NCBI RefSeq assembly: GCF_036669915.1
Contig: NC_089322.1
Location: 11,124,041 to 11,188,040, forward strand
Source: Pocillopora verrucosa
Lineage: Eukaryota > Cnidaria > Anthozoa > Scleractinia > Pocilloporidae
DNA length: 64,000 nt
Direction: 5' to 3'
Position 1 is the stretch's first letter. Each line of letters starts with the position of its first letter. Below, in pieces: positions 53,749 to 64,000 of this stretch. Under the pieces are notes generated by a model. That model searched no databases and was not told where the DNA came from. It saw nothing but the letters and a program-made list of their open reading frames with translations. The translations under genes were made by a program, and so were the position numbers.

Positions 53749-55703
53749 CGAAATATGTTAACATGTATATAATGTATGCCAGGCTTAACAGAAAGCTGAA
53801 GGGAAGAAGAACAGTCATCTGAATTACCAAACTTAGTTACTTCACGCACTTCATCGGGTGAAGCAGCTGCAAAGAACTGTCAGCGGTTGTGAATGATGGA
53901 CAGACTTTTTCAGAGAGGAACAAACCAGGATCTGAACTGAACTATCAGTTGCCCCACCTTCGACCCCACCGTAACCAGTATTCTACCAGTATCTTTCCAA
54001 AAGAACCCGAATTTATTTGAATTGATTTAGGGCTGTAATTACGGCGAGATCTTCCATAAACTGAACAGTTTTTGAGCAAGTAAATAGCAGTCAACATAGA
54101 GGTAATACAAATTAAAGAGAGAGGCTTCACGTAACATTTTCATTTGCCTAACGATAAGGCTTCAACAAACTTTAAAACATTATTTTTACAAGTATCTGTT
54201 ACAATCTAACACCTGTCAATTAGAGAGCGCGTAAGAAGAAAAAGCGCAAGTATACTTTTGAAAAAATAACGGAACTAGTTTGGCAAGGACTGTCACGATG
54301 ATGTTTTCTTAAAAAAAAGTCAATGATCTTACAGAAAGTAATGTTCACTTTCATCGACGACTAATCAATGTTCAAAGATTTACCTCTGTTCAGTAAATGG
54401 CACGAAAATTAATTGTAAGTAATTCAATTTTTTTATTTTGAAGTTGTGAGAATTTGCTCGTTTGTTTACTGCAATGGCGTGTGTAAATCTGGTCTTTCCT
54501 CCACAAAAACTAAAATTCGGATGAGGGGATTCAATGTGGCTTTTTCTCAATGAATTCCTTCGGTTTCTGTCATGCAATTTATGGTACAAATATCTAAATT
54601 GAACGGAGTTGGAAAGACTCACCGAGAACGTCTTTGTGGGAGACTCAGATATTAAAATAATGAAATTCCATCGATTAATTCAACTGTAACCAAATACCCC
54701 ACTTTTTAACTTTCTGGGTACTTTTTGTGAAGGATTAAAATTGATTACAGACGGTTTTTAGGCCGCTTGTCGCTTGTCAACCAATTTGATTACACTTTTG
54801 CTTATACAAATTCGTTTCGAAACCAATATTTCTGTCTCAACCAAAGCGATTTGAGAAAGGGAAAAGAGAGGATTAATAAGTCATTTATCGGCTTGAGGTA
54901 GTGACCGACATCTTTTCTTAAAAATACTGCCCGGCCGGAAAACGAGATATATTTATGAAAAATGGCAAAGAAGCTGGGGATGTACTCGGTGACTCACGGA
55001 AGCATTAACGTGCCCGTGGGTAGAGATAGGAAAATACGGACCGCGCTAAGAACCAATCAGATAACAGAATTCGTTACCGTGCCCTCTGAGAAGAAAATTA
55101 CTTGTTCTTATCGTTGATTCACAGTTAAATTGGAAGAAGAAACATATTCACGAAATCAATTAAACAAATTTTTTAGCTTTCTAGGTAAGCAGAGACATTT
55201 TGCTAGTAATGATATACTTTCTCAATTATTTTCCTCTTTACCAACAAATCCTTTCCTTGCATATGGCCTAGTAGTCTAGGGAAATACCTCTGCTTGAACT
55301 CTTTAGCCTTTGCAATATTTTAAAAAAAGCAGCAGTGCAGACAATTACATTCTCAAAGCGTGATCCACATTTCCACCCCTTTGTTCTCTGTTGGGTTAAT
55401 TTATCGACATCGTAATTATCCATACTGCTCTTTTCATGTATCAGTGCCATACTAATTTACTACTTAGAGCTTTGCATAACTTCTTTGCACGAATATCACC
55501 GATACATAATTATATTTCTAGACTAGCATCAAAATCGTCACATTACAGAAATCCCATCAGGACTAATTATTGAAAACACAAGTTGTAATTCTACTGTCCG
55601 TCAATTTAGAACAGTCTAAATGGGGAAATAAAAAAAACAGTTGTTATCGTTTAAGAATTAATCAAAGAACACATGTTATCACATAAACTGCGGTGTTATA
55701 CAG

Positions 55704-56476
55704 GGATTTCCGGCCTTGAGAAAAGCCGTAACAACACACGTGAAAAAATATCGTATTTTTTCAGGTGTGTTGATATAGCCAATCAGCTACTGACACGTCA
55801 CTCGCCTTTGGCACCAATCGATCAGGTTGATGAATGAACGGCAAAGCTTTCACGATTCTCAATGCAAGTAGTTTCTCGGAGCTTCATCGAATTATGGCGG
55901 CTAAGACACAAAAAAATCCGTATCGCTGATAGACAATGAGGTTCAAACTTTTCCCGAAGGGGAGGAAAACCAATATATTAAAAAAAGACTGAATGTTACG
56001 TATTCAGTGGCTTTGATGTTAGTATTTCTTTCGGCTGAGAATGAAAATCGACAACTGGAAGATTTGCCACCAGCCGATTTTGGCCGTTTGCCTGAAAGAC
56101 TTCTTCTGTCGGTGAGAACAAAGTCAATAAATGAGAATTTGGTAAATTAAAAATTACGACCATTGTTGTTTTTGTAATCATGATTCAACACATTTTTCCA
56201 TCTTAGGAGTTAGTGCCAACGCATTTTACGATTGTTATTTGGTGATTGTAACTCACTTATTTTCATTCGTTAATGAATTCAGCTTTTCTTGTCAGTAAAG
56301 GGCTATTGTGTTTATATGATAAACAAAATAATACATGGTTGCTTGTAGATATGAAATTTCTCTTCTCGTGTTCAACTCGACATCTCACTTTTCGCTGTGT
56401 TCACTCGTGAGCTATCGAGTTAAACACTCGAGAGAAATTCCATATCTACGCGCGCCCATGTATTATTCTCTATTTA
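55704..56476. mobile_element. Interspersed foldback repeat, full copy
   Basis: Runs from GGATTTCCGGCCTTGAGAAA to CTCTATTTA without the host insert. Near its 3' end the arms GATATGAAATTTCTCTTCTC and GAGAGAAATTCCATATC form a foldback around 56349-56448. No ORF with recognisable product; likely a non-autonomous element. Confidence 0.7.
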
Positions 56477-56625
56477 AGTAATTATTTTAGAGCATTTCAG
56501 TGCTATACTCCATAATTTCAGCTCTTTTTCTTAAAGTTAAATCATTGTAAATTGTGTCAATTATCATCTAGCGTTTTTTCCACTCTCATTTTCCTTTTCC
56601 TTAATTTGATTTTATATTTAATTTC

Positions 56626-56628
<3 letters not shown>

Positions 56629-56668
<40 letters not shown>
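56629..56668. repeat. TA dinucleotide microsatellite
   Basis: About 20 uninterrupted TA units. Confidence 0.95.
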
Positions 56669-56673
<5 letters not shown>

Positions 56674-57072
56674 ACATCACAACCCAATGTAAATGTATTA
56701 TGTCAACAATCAGCTCTATTAGTCTACCGCTATTTCTGAGTGTTTTTTTGCTTAATTGCTGTTAACTCATGTTATCTATTAACCTGTACTCTGTCGTTCT
56801 CAAGGAAAATTAATGGTTGGCTGTTGTTGCTCATCAAATAGTCTAGGCTTATCTCATCCTATCTCACTTAAATTAATCAAGTGAAATCTAACCATTAGAT
56901 GGACGTCTTAGAAAATTCACTATTTTGTATTATAACATCAGCACTACCTATAACTCACTACTTATTCATGAAATCAAGGCTTCTATCCGTCCGCACAACT
57001 TACTGAAATTAAAGTCATAATTTCAAAGGCTCTTTTTTTGTTGTACATACATTTGCTTTGAGAAACACATTG

Positions 57073-60000
57073 TTAACAGAAAAAGTCCAGCGTGGTTTGA
57101 GCTTGATTACCACTGGAAATATCCAGGGCTGTGGCGGTTATTTCGGTTCCACCGAAGCAAAGGCTGACTTCAATATTTCTGTCTTTACCTTTCCATGTAT
57201 CAGGGGACTGGACGACGACTCTTCCAATCTTGGTTACTTCAGGATCGGTTGTAAATTTGACATTGGGATCACTTGAGATATAAAATGAATATTCAATTTT
57301 GTCTTCCTCCGGATAAAGGGGTGAAAATGACAGTTTTATTTTTTGTCCACATTGTACACGTTCATTTTCCTTTATAAAACACTTGAACAGATTGTTGCAT
57401 TTCTCCACTCCATGCACAATTATCTTCTTTTCCTCAGGGTGAACACCTTTGATGAAGTCTCGTGCACAGCCAGAACCATATGTCGTAGCCACAACTCGTT
57501 CGGTTATCTTCGTAGGGCTCTTGCCAAACATTACAGCACCTTGGACTACTGCTGTGGTTGCGTGATGTGGAACGAGCACTCTGAAACCACGTTTTGAAAA
57601 CTCCAACTTCATTTCCTGTTGTAAGAATGCAGCTTCAGCAAATCCACCAACGAGCAGCATGGTACGTACCTTTGAGAGCTCTGGTTTTCTTACCAGAGTT
57701 TTCAAATGTTGTTTGATTTTTTCTACGACAGGAGAAAATAACGTCTTCATCATCCCAGAACTAAGCGACAGATATTCATTATTTTTCAGCTTTATTTCTG
57801 TCTCCCCATAGCGTTTCAACGCTGAACTCCCGGTTTCATTTACCAAGGTCACGAAGCTTCTTGGTGGTCGGATATTCGTCATCAAACCACTGTCTAAGAT
57901 TCGTTTTCCCCTTTTTTTCCCCTCAAATTCGTTCATCAAACAGAGCCAGTCGGATGGAAACTGCTTCTGGTAGTTTTGAAGCCTTTGTCTACCCAAAATC
58001 TCCTCCAATAGATTTTCGAACCGTTGATTGACGTATATTCCACCATAAGGACCTCCGGTAACCTTGTGGATCTCTTTTATGGTACCATCGTCTTCTATCA
58101 TGTGCACTGTTACATCGAGTGTGCCCCCTGGAGAAAAAAGTAAAATAATGTACTCAAGCGATAGTCTTCGTATGAAGTATGTAGTGGGTGTTTGTTGCAT
58201 TTACTTTCTTGTGCCCATAATAAAAAGGGCAATGGAAGCAATAAGAAAATTGTCAATCGTTAACTAAAGTGCAGGATCGCATTAATAGGGGTAATCTGCT
58301 GTCTCAAATTTTACTTCGGAGACAAATGTTAAAGTCAGTCTTATCTTTTCTTAAAACTCGTTTCCAATTCTAATATGGTCGTCTTCCTTAAAGAAAGTAT
58401 TATGATATCTTGAAAAATTTAATGTACTGATCTAGATGCAATGTTTTTTTCAAGGTCTGTTTTAATTTTTCCGTGTCCTTAGGTTCCTCTTACCTCCAAT
58501 GTCAACAACCATATAGTGTTTGTCTGGTTGAGCGAGAAGGCCTTTCACTGATTTGACACCAGTTTCGGACTGAAACTCATTCAAATTCTTCTCCTGACAA
58601 AAAATTGCTGCAGCTTCTGGTTCCAATGCAATCGTCAATTGATCGGCTTTGGCTGTTGATCCAACTTTTGCCTAATGGTTAAAATTTTCAAGTATTTTTT
58701 AAGGTGTCATAGAAGGAAAAAAAACATGGCTTTTACTATTAAAAAAGTAAAGATCTATCAACTTCTGAAAATTTTCTTTTGGAATCTTTTTTACTTCAGA
58801 AGATATAAAGTAAAAAATAATTTGAGACTAGAACGGAAGGCGCGAGATTGATGACACATTATGTCAACTTCATTCCGTCACCTAATTAACGATTTCCACT
58901 ATTGATTTACAATGCACCCTGTTTAGTTTTCGAAAACTCTCATTCGTTGTAATCTACTTACATTAGTTCTTTTCGGAAGGATGTTTTCTAGCTGTTATCA
59001 AGTCCAAAAGCGACAAGTCCCTTTTACCGTTCCGGAAAAAGGAAAATTTATTCGCAGTTTCATCGGAAACACCTTTCATATCAACACAAATAGCTACATA
59101 TTCACGCGTGTTTACACTTATACGTAACTTTCTCGACCTAACTCTTTACAAATTGTGTTTACTCTTTCCTTTTTTAGCGCGCATTAGCGCCGACAGGCAA
59201 AACAGCGTCAAATGGCTTGCTTCAATGTGATTGGCAAACAGCCTTCACAGGCGTGAAGTGGAAACACATTCGAGTAAACCAAACACCGATACCCCAAAAA
59301 CTATTTCAAATCGCTTTTCCTGGTAAAGTGTTTTGGCTTTAGTTTTGCTCTTTGAAAAGTTTATTCTCGGTTGATATCCGGTCAATTATCTTACAATTTG
59401 GAAATTAGATCGGAAACGTAATGTACCTCAAAAGAGTGTCCCGGATTTCCGTTTTTTTTCTTTCTCTCTTGAGGTGTAGCATATACAGAGTAAACTTTGT
59501 TCGAAAGTGCTACTTTGAAGCTTAAGAAATGATAAAAAAAACGGGGTGTTAAAACATAGAAGCCAGACGTTCTTTTTTAGCTTAACATGTGCAAATCACG
59601 TTTCGATAAAAAAGAAACGTGTTGATTACAATGCGTCGTCAAATAATATTATCTTATCAACAGCCGAATTCACCGGAACATGAAGATCGCTAGGGATGAC
59701 AGCGCGGCAAAACTCGGCTGCAGTGACAGATGTGACTTTCCACTCCACGCATCGGAAAGGATATCAGGGCAAGCTCTTATTTTTTCACTCGAAGGGTGAC
59801 CGATGTAGTTTCTGAGGCTTGGACTTCAGCTTGATCATGGTCGCTTAGACACCGTCATGATCAGAATGAATTTTAACAGTTATGCCAGTTTGGTTATATT
59901 TTTCATCATTTCTGTTTTGTTCTGTTTTGTTTTTGAACACTGAACTTTATATACTGTATGAGTGTTAGCTGTTTGATTTTTATTTCCGTAAGTAAGCTTG

Positions 60001-60997
60001 TAATCTAACGCAGGAAGCGGCTGTCGGTCATTCAAAAAATACTCGCCTTGAACAGTTTGTTTTCTACCTTGTCATGTGAAAAGACTCGCGTGTTTTTATG
60101 AGCCATAATTCGGCTGAAGTTTACTCAACATTTACGTTTACTGAACATTTCACTTTAAAATTCTGTATTAGAGACTTAAAAACTTCAGGCAAAAATGTTT
60201 AATTCGACCTGCAGAAATTTTTTAGTTTGTGAATAATATTCATAGAAAAATTACTCTGTTCTGATAAATGCAGTTTTCAGGTAATTCAGTGCAGAAGAGG
60301 GTTAATTCAGTGAAAAGAAAGTAATAAATCAGACATTCTAATTGGTCAATAATCAAAGAAATTCACAGATAGCCAATCAAATGCTAGCCTTGGACGGTCG
60401 CAACAAAATTGAAAATTTGAAAATTTGCGAGCGAAACAATGGCCGGCGTTTTAAGTAGGTTTTCTTTCGCCACCGCGGCTGAAAAACAACTCAAACAACG
60501 AAAATACTGTAAGAAACATTGCTTTTTGGTTGTCGGTTTGGAAAAAGTGGTGTTTAGAGAAGGAAATTGGCAAGGAAATCGAAAATTACGAGCCGACCCA
60601 GCTTAACACTTTGCTCGAGCGATCCAACGCCGAAATAAAAAACCAACATGGTTAAACCTCGGAAACGACGATTCCATTTCATCGAAAGTGATTCGGACAC
60701 AGGACTGAACAATTCTTTGAACTGTTTAGCCGGACTTTGAACTTTTTTGCGCCTTAAAAATGTGAAGATATCATTGCATATTATTGTTTTGACCGAATGC
60801 ATGGGTTTGACTAAATTATTTTGCACTTGATGCACGCGCTTTGCTTATGCTTAATTATGATTAGCCATCTCGTAATTTTTCCATGTATATTATTAACACG
60901 TAATCACATGATTTTTCTCGTGCAATTTGGAATAAACAAGCACTTGTTAATTTCCTCAAAGACCACAACGGGCTCGTGCAATTTTGTTAGTCTTTCA

Positions 60998-61033
<36 letters not shown>

Positions 61034-63935
61034 TCGAAATCATGTGATTACCTATACAAACTATTGCAGAATGTGAATTTTGATGGTTTGGCATTTTTGA
61101 CAGCTGTAGACTTGTACAGCCAATCAGATTATTTGAACCATTCTAACAGGGATGCAGATTGGCTTATTATTTATTTACGATGTGCAAAACGATAATTTCT
61201 TTAGATTAAAAGAACCAAAATCGAAAGAATATTCCCAAAAGGAAAACAAATCACAGATCAAGAAATTTGAAAATTTAAGGCCAAGAGTAGGCCAGAGGCC
61301 TACTCTGTCTAGAAGTCCAGCGATCAGCCATCTAGGTTTCAATCGTCGCCAAACCCATTGACAGGTATATCTGCCCATTTTTCGTGGAGTATTTTTTACC
61401 CTCATTAATTCAGTTAACTTACCTCATACGCTGCTTCCCTCATGAACTGTTTCGCCCGTTGGCCCCATATGGCCGGGACAGTCAGAACCCACTGAATATC
61501 ATCAACACTAAAACAGTCATCTCCGGTCTGTCCTTGAATTGTTTTAATGGCCTCATCTTTGAGGAAACTGATCGAGCACGCAAAAACTCTCTTGGCTTTG
61601 ACAAATTTGCCATTGGCTGCTTTGATGGTGGTCTCCGTATTCAGGGTCTAAGGAAATTGTCAATTATGTTTAGGAAGTGATTTATTTTTTTAAATGCATG
61701 TTTAAAAGATTTTCCAGATTACTTTTCCGCTTTTGCTTTTCTCCTTTCTGTTTTCAGAGAATAACTGCATTAGACATGCAGCAATCGTCACTAACGTGTG
61801 TTATTTAAGTTCTTGCTGACTAGTTCGTTTTGCCAACAGGCAGGGGAAGTACCCAGATAGTTCAAACTCGATGTTTTATCAATTTTTGTAATCAAGGAAA
61901 TGTGCGAAAATCAACTGAATTCAAGTACCTAACATTTTTATCCAGACATCTACCACAAAATTGAAGTTAGTCATTAAAAATGTTGTGAAAGAAAATGCAT
62001 TGTATCTTACATTTTCCGTATGAAGAGCCATTTTAAAGTGATTAAAGAACAAGTATTCCTTTTCTTCGCCGTCGCCTTGTAAGCTTGAATACTTCTCAAT
62101 TGCTTCATAACCAAACGAGTCAAATGAAAGATCTGGTTTGAGTAACAGACACGTCGGTGTTTTGCTCGTTTGTTGGCCTTGTTCATTCGCCCAGTCTCTG
62201 TTCATGAAAATGGCATCCTTTCCTTGGTCTTTGATGAATGAAAAAGCAAACCCACTGTAAGTTGTTCCGAAATCGATCGCGACGACTGCTATATATGAAG
62301 TCCTTGGAGAATAAAGAAGTGATCCTTCCAATGCTGTAGTAATTTAAACAATGTAATTCGTTATTGTTGATTTATCATGTCTACAGAGATGTTTCATTAT
62401 ATAGGGTAGGTTCAAAGTTGATGTTGGAGCGGTGACGAATAATTTTTTAAGCGTGAGGTTTAACGAAGATTTAAGATTTACAAATGTAAAAACAAAGCAC
62501 GATCATACGAGTTCAAGTGCATTAATATAATTCCTCGGGAAAGGAAACTACAATGGAAGGAGTAGAGGAAGGTGGGGGGCTAGAGGTTCCAAGTCAAAGC
62601 CTCAGCATATGAAGTTTCTTCTATATAATTTAAATTATTAGATTCCATGAATAAACATAAAATTGATTTCGAGTGCCTTTCCGAGTTCAAGAATAACTGT
62701 GTCCATAATAATTTCATCGGGTAGAAAGAATGCGACCAGGCCTGGAAAATCATGGCGGAAACTGGATGTGTTTATGAGCACAGGCCCTCTCAGGTAACCG
62801 GCGAGCATAAAGAGTGGAACACTCTCTTTAAAATATTTTTCCCCATTTGAGATGGAATGGAAGGAATTAAGGCAACATCATTATGAAATCGTAAAAAGGT
62901 TGTGGTTATATATTGCAGTGAATACTCTTGTAATTGTAATGTAGAATCATCTTATGTTTGACGACGCAGTCAAACGACGCCTAAAAATGGTAAGTGCTCC
63001 CCCACCATCCAATTCATGTTTGTATTCTGAGTTTGCCTCCTTCCCAGTCTTTAATAACAAAGGTCACATGAAACATGAGAAAGCCTATCTTATTACTAGG
63101 GAAACGCTTGACTACACACCTCCTGCACCTAAAAAATACGTGGCCCCTAAAATGCTGTAAATACAATCTTTGACAGCAAGTGTGGAGTTAGAAAACGTTA
63201 GAAAAAATAAATTAACTGAAGTTCGTTGTAATACGTCGTCAAATCTCAAAAGTGCAGGCGGTAAGGCGCCGTTTCTCGGAATAGAGCCTTACTTTTAGTG
63301 TCGAAGCAAACGTTTTTTATGGGTTGATGCAGAGTCAAATTGGCAAAGCCCTCTCAGAAAAGCAGTCGAGCGAAAAAAAAATTGTATTCTCTCTCCTGCC
63401 TGAGTGAAATCTTCTAAACCTTGCAATTTTGTACCTATCAATCCATTAACAAGCGCTTTGTTGGTTTCTTGATCTCTCTGAGCATACACCCAATCTAACC
63501 AACAAACATGCCTAAATACACTCAGGGAATAAATTTGAAGCAGCAATTCCTATATAAGGTTTCGTTCCTGCTGCAGTATGAACGAATTTGTTATGCTGTG
63601 TCGAGTTGTTTTAGGCTTGGATATGTTTAGTACCACCAGAGAGAAAAAATTTGATATGATTCATCCAAGCAATCCTATCATATCGTATCGATGCACGTAT
63701 CCTAACTAGAATAGAAAACCGAAAACCTTCTGTCTGCATTGATATTAATGCTGGCTAACATATTCTTTTGTAAACTAATGAAAGACTGATGTTACTCGCG
63801 CGATTAAACAATTTCAGGGAACTTGCTTACTTTTTAAAGGGAGAACATCCCTTTCTTCTTGCAATGCACAACGGATTGACGTAATATGGGGCTTAATAGA
63901 AATCTATCACAGACTCTCTTACCTTGGTAAGCCAT
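57073..63935 (-). CDS. HSPA12: HSPA12-like atypical Hsp70, copy 2 (5 exons, complete)
   Basis: Coding exons on the minus strand: 63923-63935 (13 nt, ATG plus 10, inferred from Kozak context, donor GTAAGAG and matching phase), 62011-62333, 61423-61647, 58494-58671 and 57073-58127; 597 codons. The ATPase motifs are phosphate-1 AIDFGTTYSG (about 23-32), phosphate-2 VVDIGGGTLDVT (about 242-253, spanning the last intron) and the adenosine motif LLVGGFAEA (about 404-412). WVLTVPAIWGQRAKQFMREA and LEPEAAAIFC are HSPA12 family signatures. The protein ends TTLDFFC and lacks a peptide-binding domain and EEVD motif, as usual for HSPA12. It is likely a cytosolic ATPase; its substrate is unknown. It is convergent with paralogue B. 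Confidence 0.9.
58672..61422. other. Long third intron of HSPA12-like copy 2
   Basis: 2.75 kb without recognisable coding sequence. It includes a segment near 59737-59775 (TTTCCACTCCACGCATCGGA) also found near 52780-52815, and the foldback at 60901-61050. Confidence 0.6.
60901..61050. repeat. Foldback element (TAATCACATG...CATGTGATTA)
   Basis: The left arm 60901-60943 (TAATCACATGATTTTTCTCG...AATAAACAAGCAC) pairs with the right arm 61010-61050 (GTGCTTATTTATTCC...ATCATGTGATTA), nearly perfect over about 40 bp. Confidence 0.7.
62334..63922. other. First intron of HSPA12-like copy 2
   Basis: 1.6 kb between the inferred 13-nt first coding exon and the exon carrying phosphate-1. A 68-codon plus-strand ORF at 62954-63160 has no recognisable feature. 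Nothing else seen. Confidence 0.5.
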
Positions 63936-64000
63936 TTTGTTGCTCTACTCGTTTTAGAAAGATTGCTGGCTGCTTAAAAATTTGTTATCTTTCGTAAACA
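63936..64000. other. Upstream edge of HSPA12-like copy 2
   Basis: Only 65 bases of the 5' flank or leader are present before the window ends, so the promoter cannot be assessed. Confidence 0.6.

Larger units (their letters stand above)
53749..57072. other. Convergent intergenic region between paralogue B and HSPA12-like copy 2
   Basis: 3.3 kb between two converging stop codons. It contains repeat copy 2 (55704-56476) and a TA microsatellite. I see no gene. Short ORFs here are not conserved between repeat copies. Confidence 0.7.

Noticed and set aside
57343-57597. 84-codon plus-strand ORF inside the last HSPA12 exon
   Set aside because: Antisense shadow of the 1055-bp HSPA12 exon.

Overview
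The window is animal nuclear DNA, most likely from a cnidarian and probably a stony coral. It holds intron-rich genes with GT-AG splice sites, an H1-less tandem core-histone repeat with metazoan histone 3' stem-loops, HSPA12-type Hsp70 genes, and small foldback elements, two of which carry a tRNA-like cloverleaf. The species cannot be named from sequence alone.

Positions 1-21400 are a tandem histone array with a period of about 4.75-4.80 kb. Four complete units and the start of a fifth are present. Each complete unit is ordered H3 (-), H4 (+), H2A (-), H2B (+), giving two divergent pairs with shared promoter spacers, and no H1 is seen. Of 18 core histone genes, 13 read through intact. Five are frameshifted: H2B in units 1 and 2, H4 and H2A in unit 3, and H3 in unit 4. 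No complete unit therefore has all four genes intact. Either the array contains decayed copies or these are consensus errors in a collapsed repeat. Every gene is followed by the palindrome GGCTCCTTTAGGAGCC, except the H2A gene of unit 1, where it is damaged. The spacers hold TTTC, GTTT, GTGA and GGAAAT microsatellites, and the H4-H2A spacer has an internal tandem duplication.

Two runs of N (40 and 100 bases) follow the fifth H4. The 100-N run abuts the middle of an exon of an HSPA12-like gene, so the link between the array and the rest of the window is a scaffold join rather than contiguous sequence.

Positions 21501-64000 hold four spliced genes that I reconstructed from phase-consistent exons. 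They are a 3'-truncated HSPA12-like gene on the minus strand (start near 24416), a 9-exon coiled-coil gene on the plus strand (24928-32073, 472 codons), a 15-exon paralogue of it on the plus strand (35541-53748, 622 codons), and a complete 5-exon HSPA12-like gene on the minus strand (57073-63935, 597 codons). The two plus-strand genes end in a shared domain that I assign to the mitochondria-eating-protein (MIEAP/SPATA18) family. The first HSPA12-like gene and the first MIEAP-like gene are head to head, with 511 bp between their start codons. The cluster thus alternates atypical Hsp70 ATPases with candidate mitochondrial quality-control proteins; any functional link is inference.

The introns and intergenic spaces carry foldback elements. 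Among them are two tRNA-Thr-like cloverleaf elements (one with interleaved perfect 47-bp and 88-bp inverted repeats) and a repeat family with three copies. One of those copies, in intron 7 of the second MIEAP-like gene, contains a 256-bp copy of that gene's own intron 14/exon 15 boundary.
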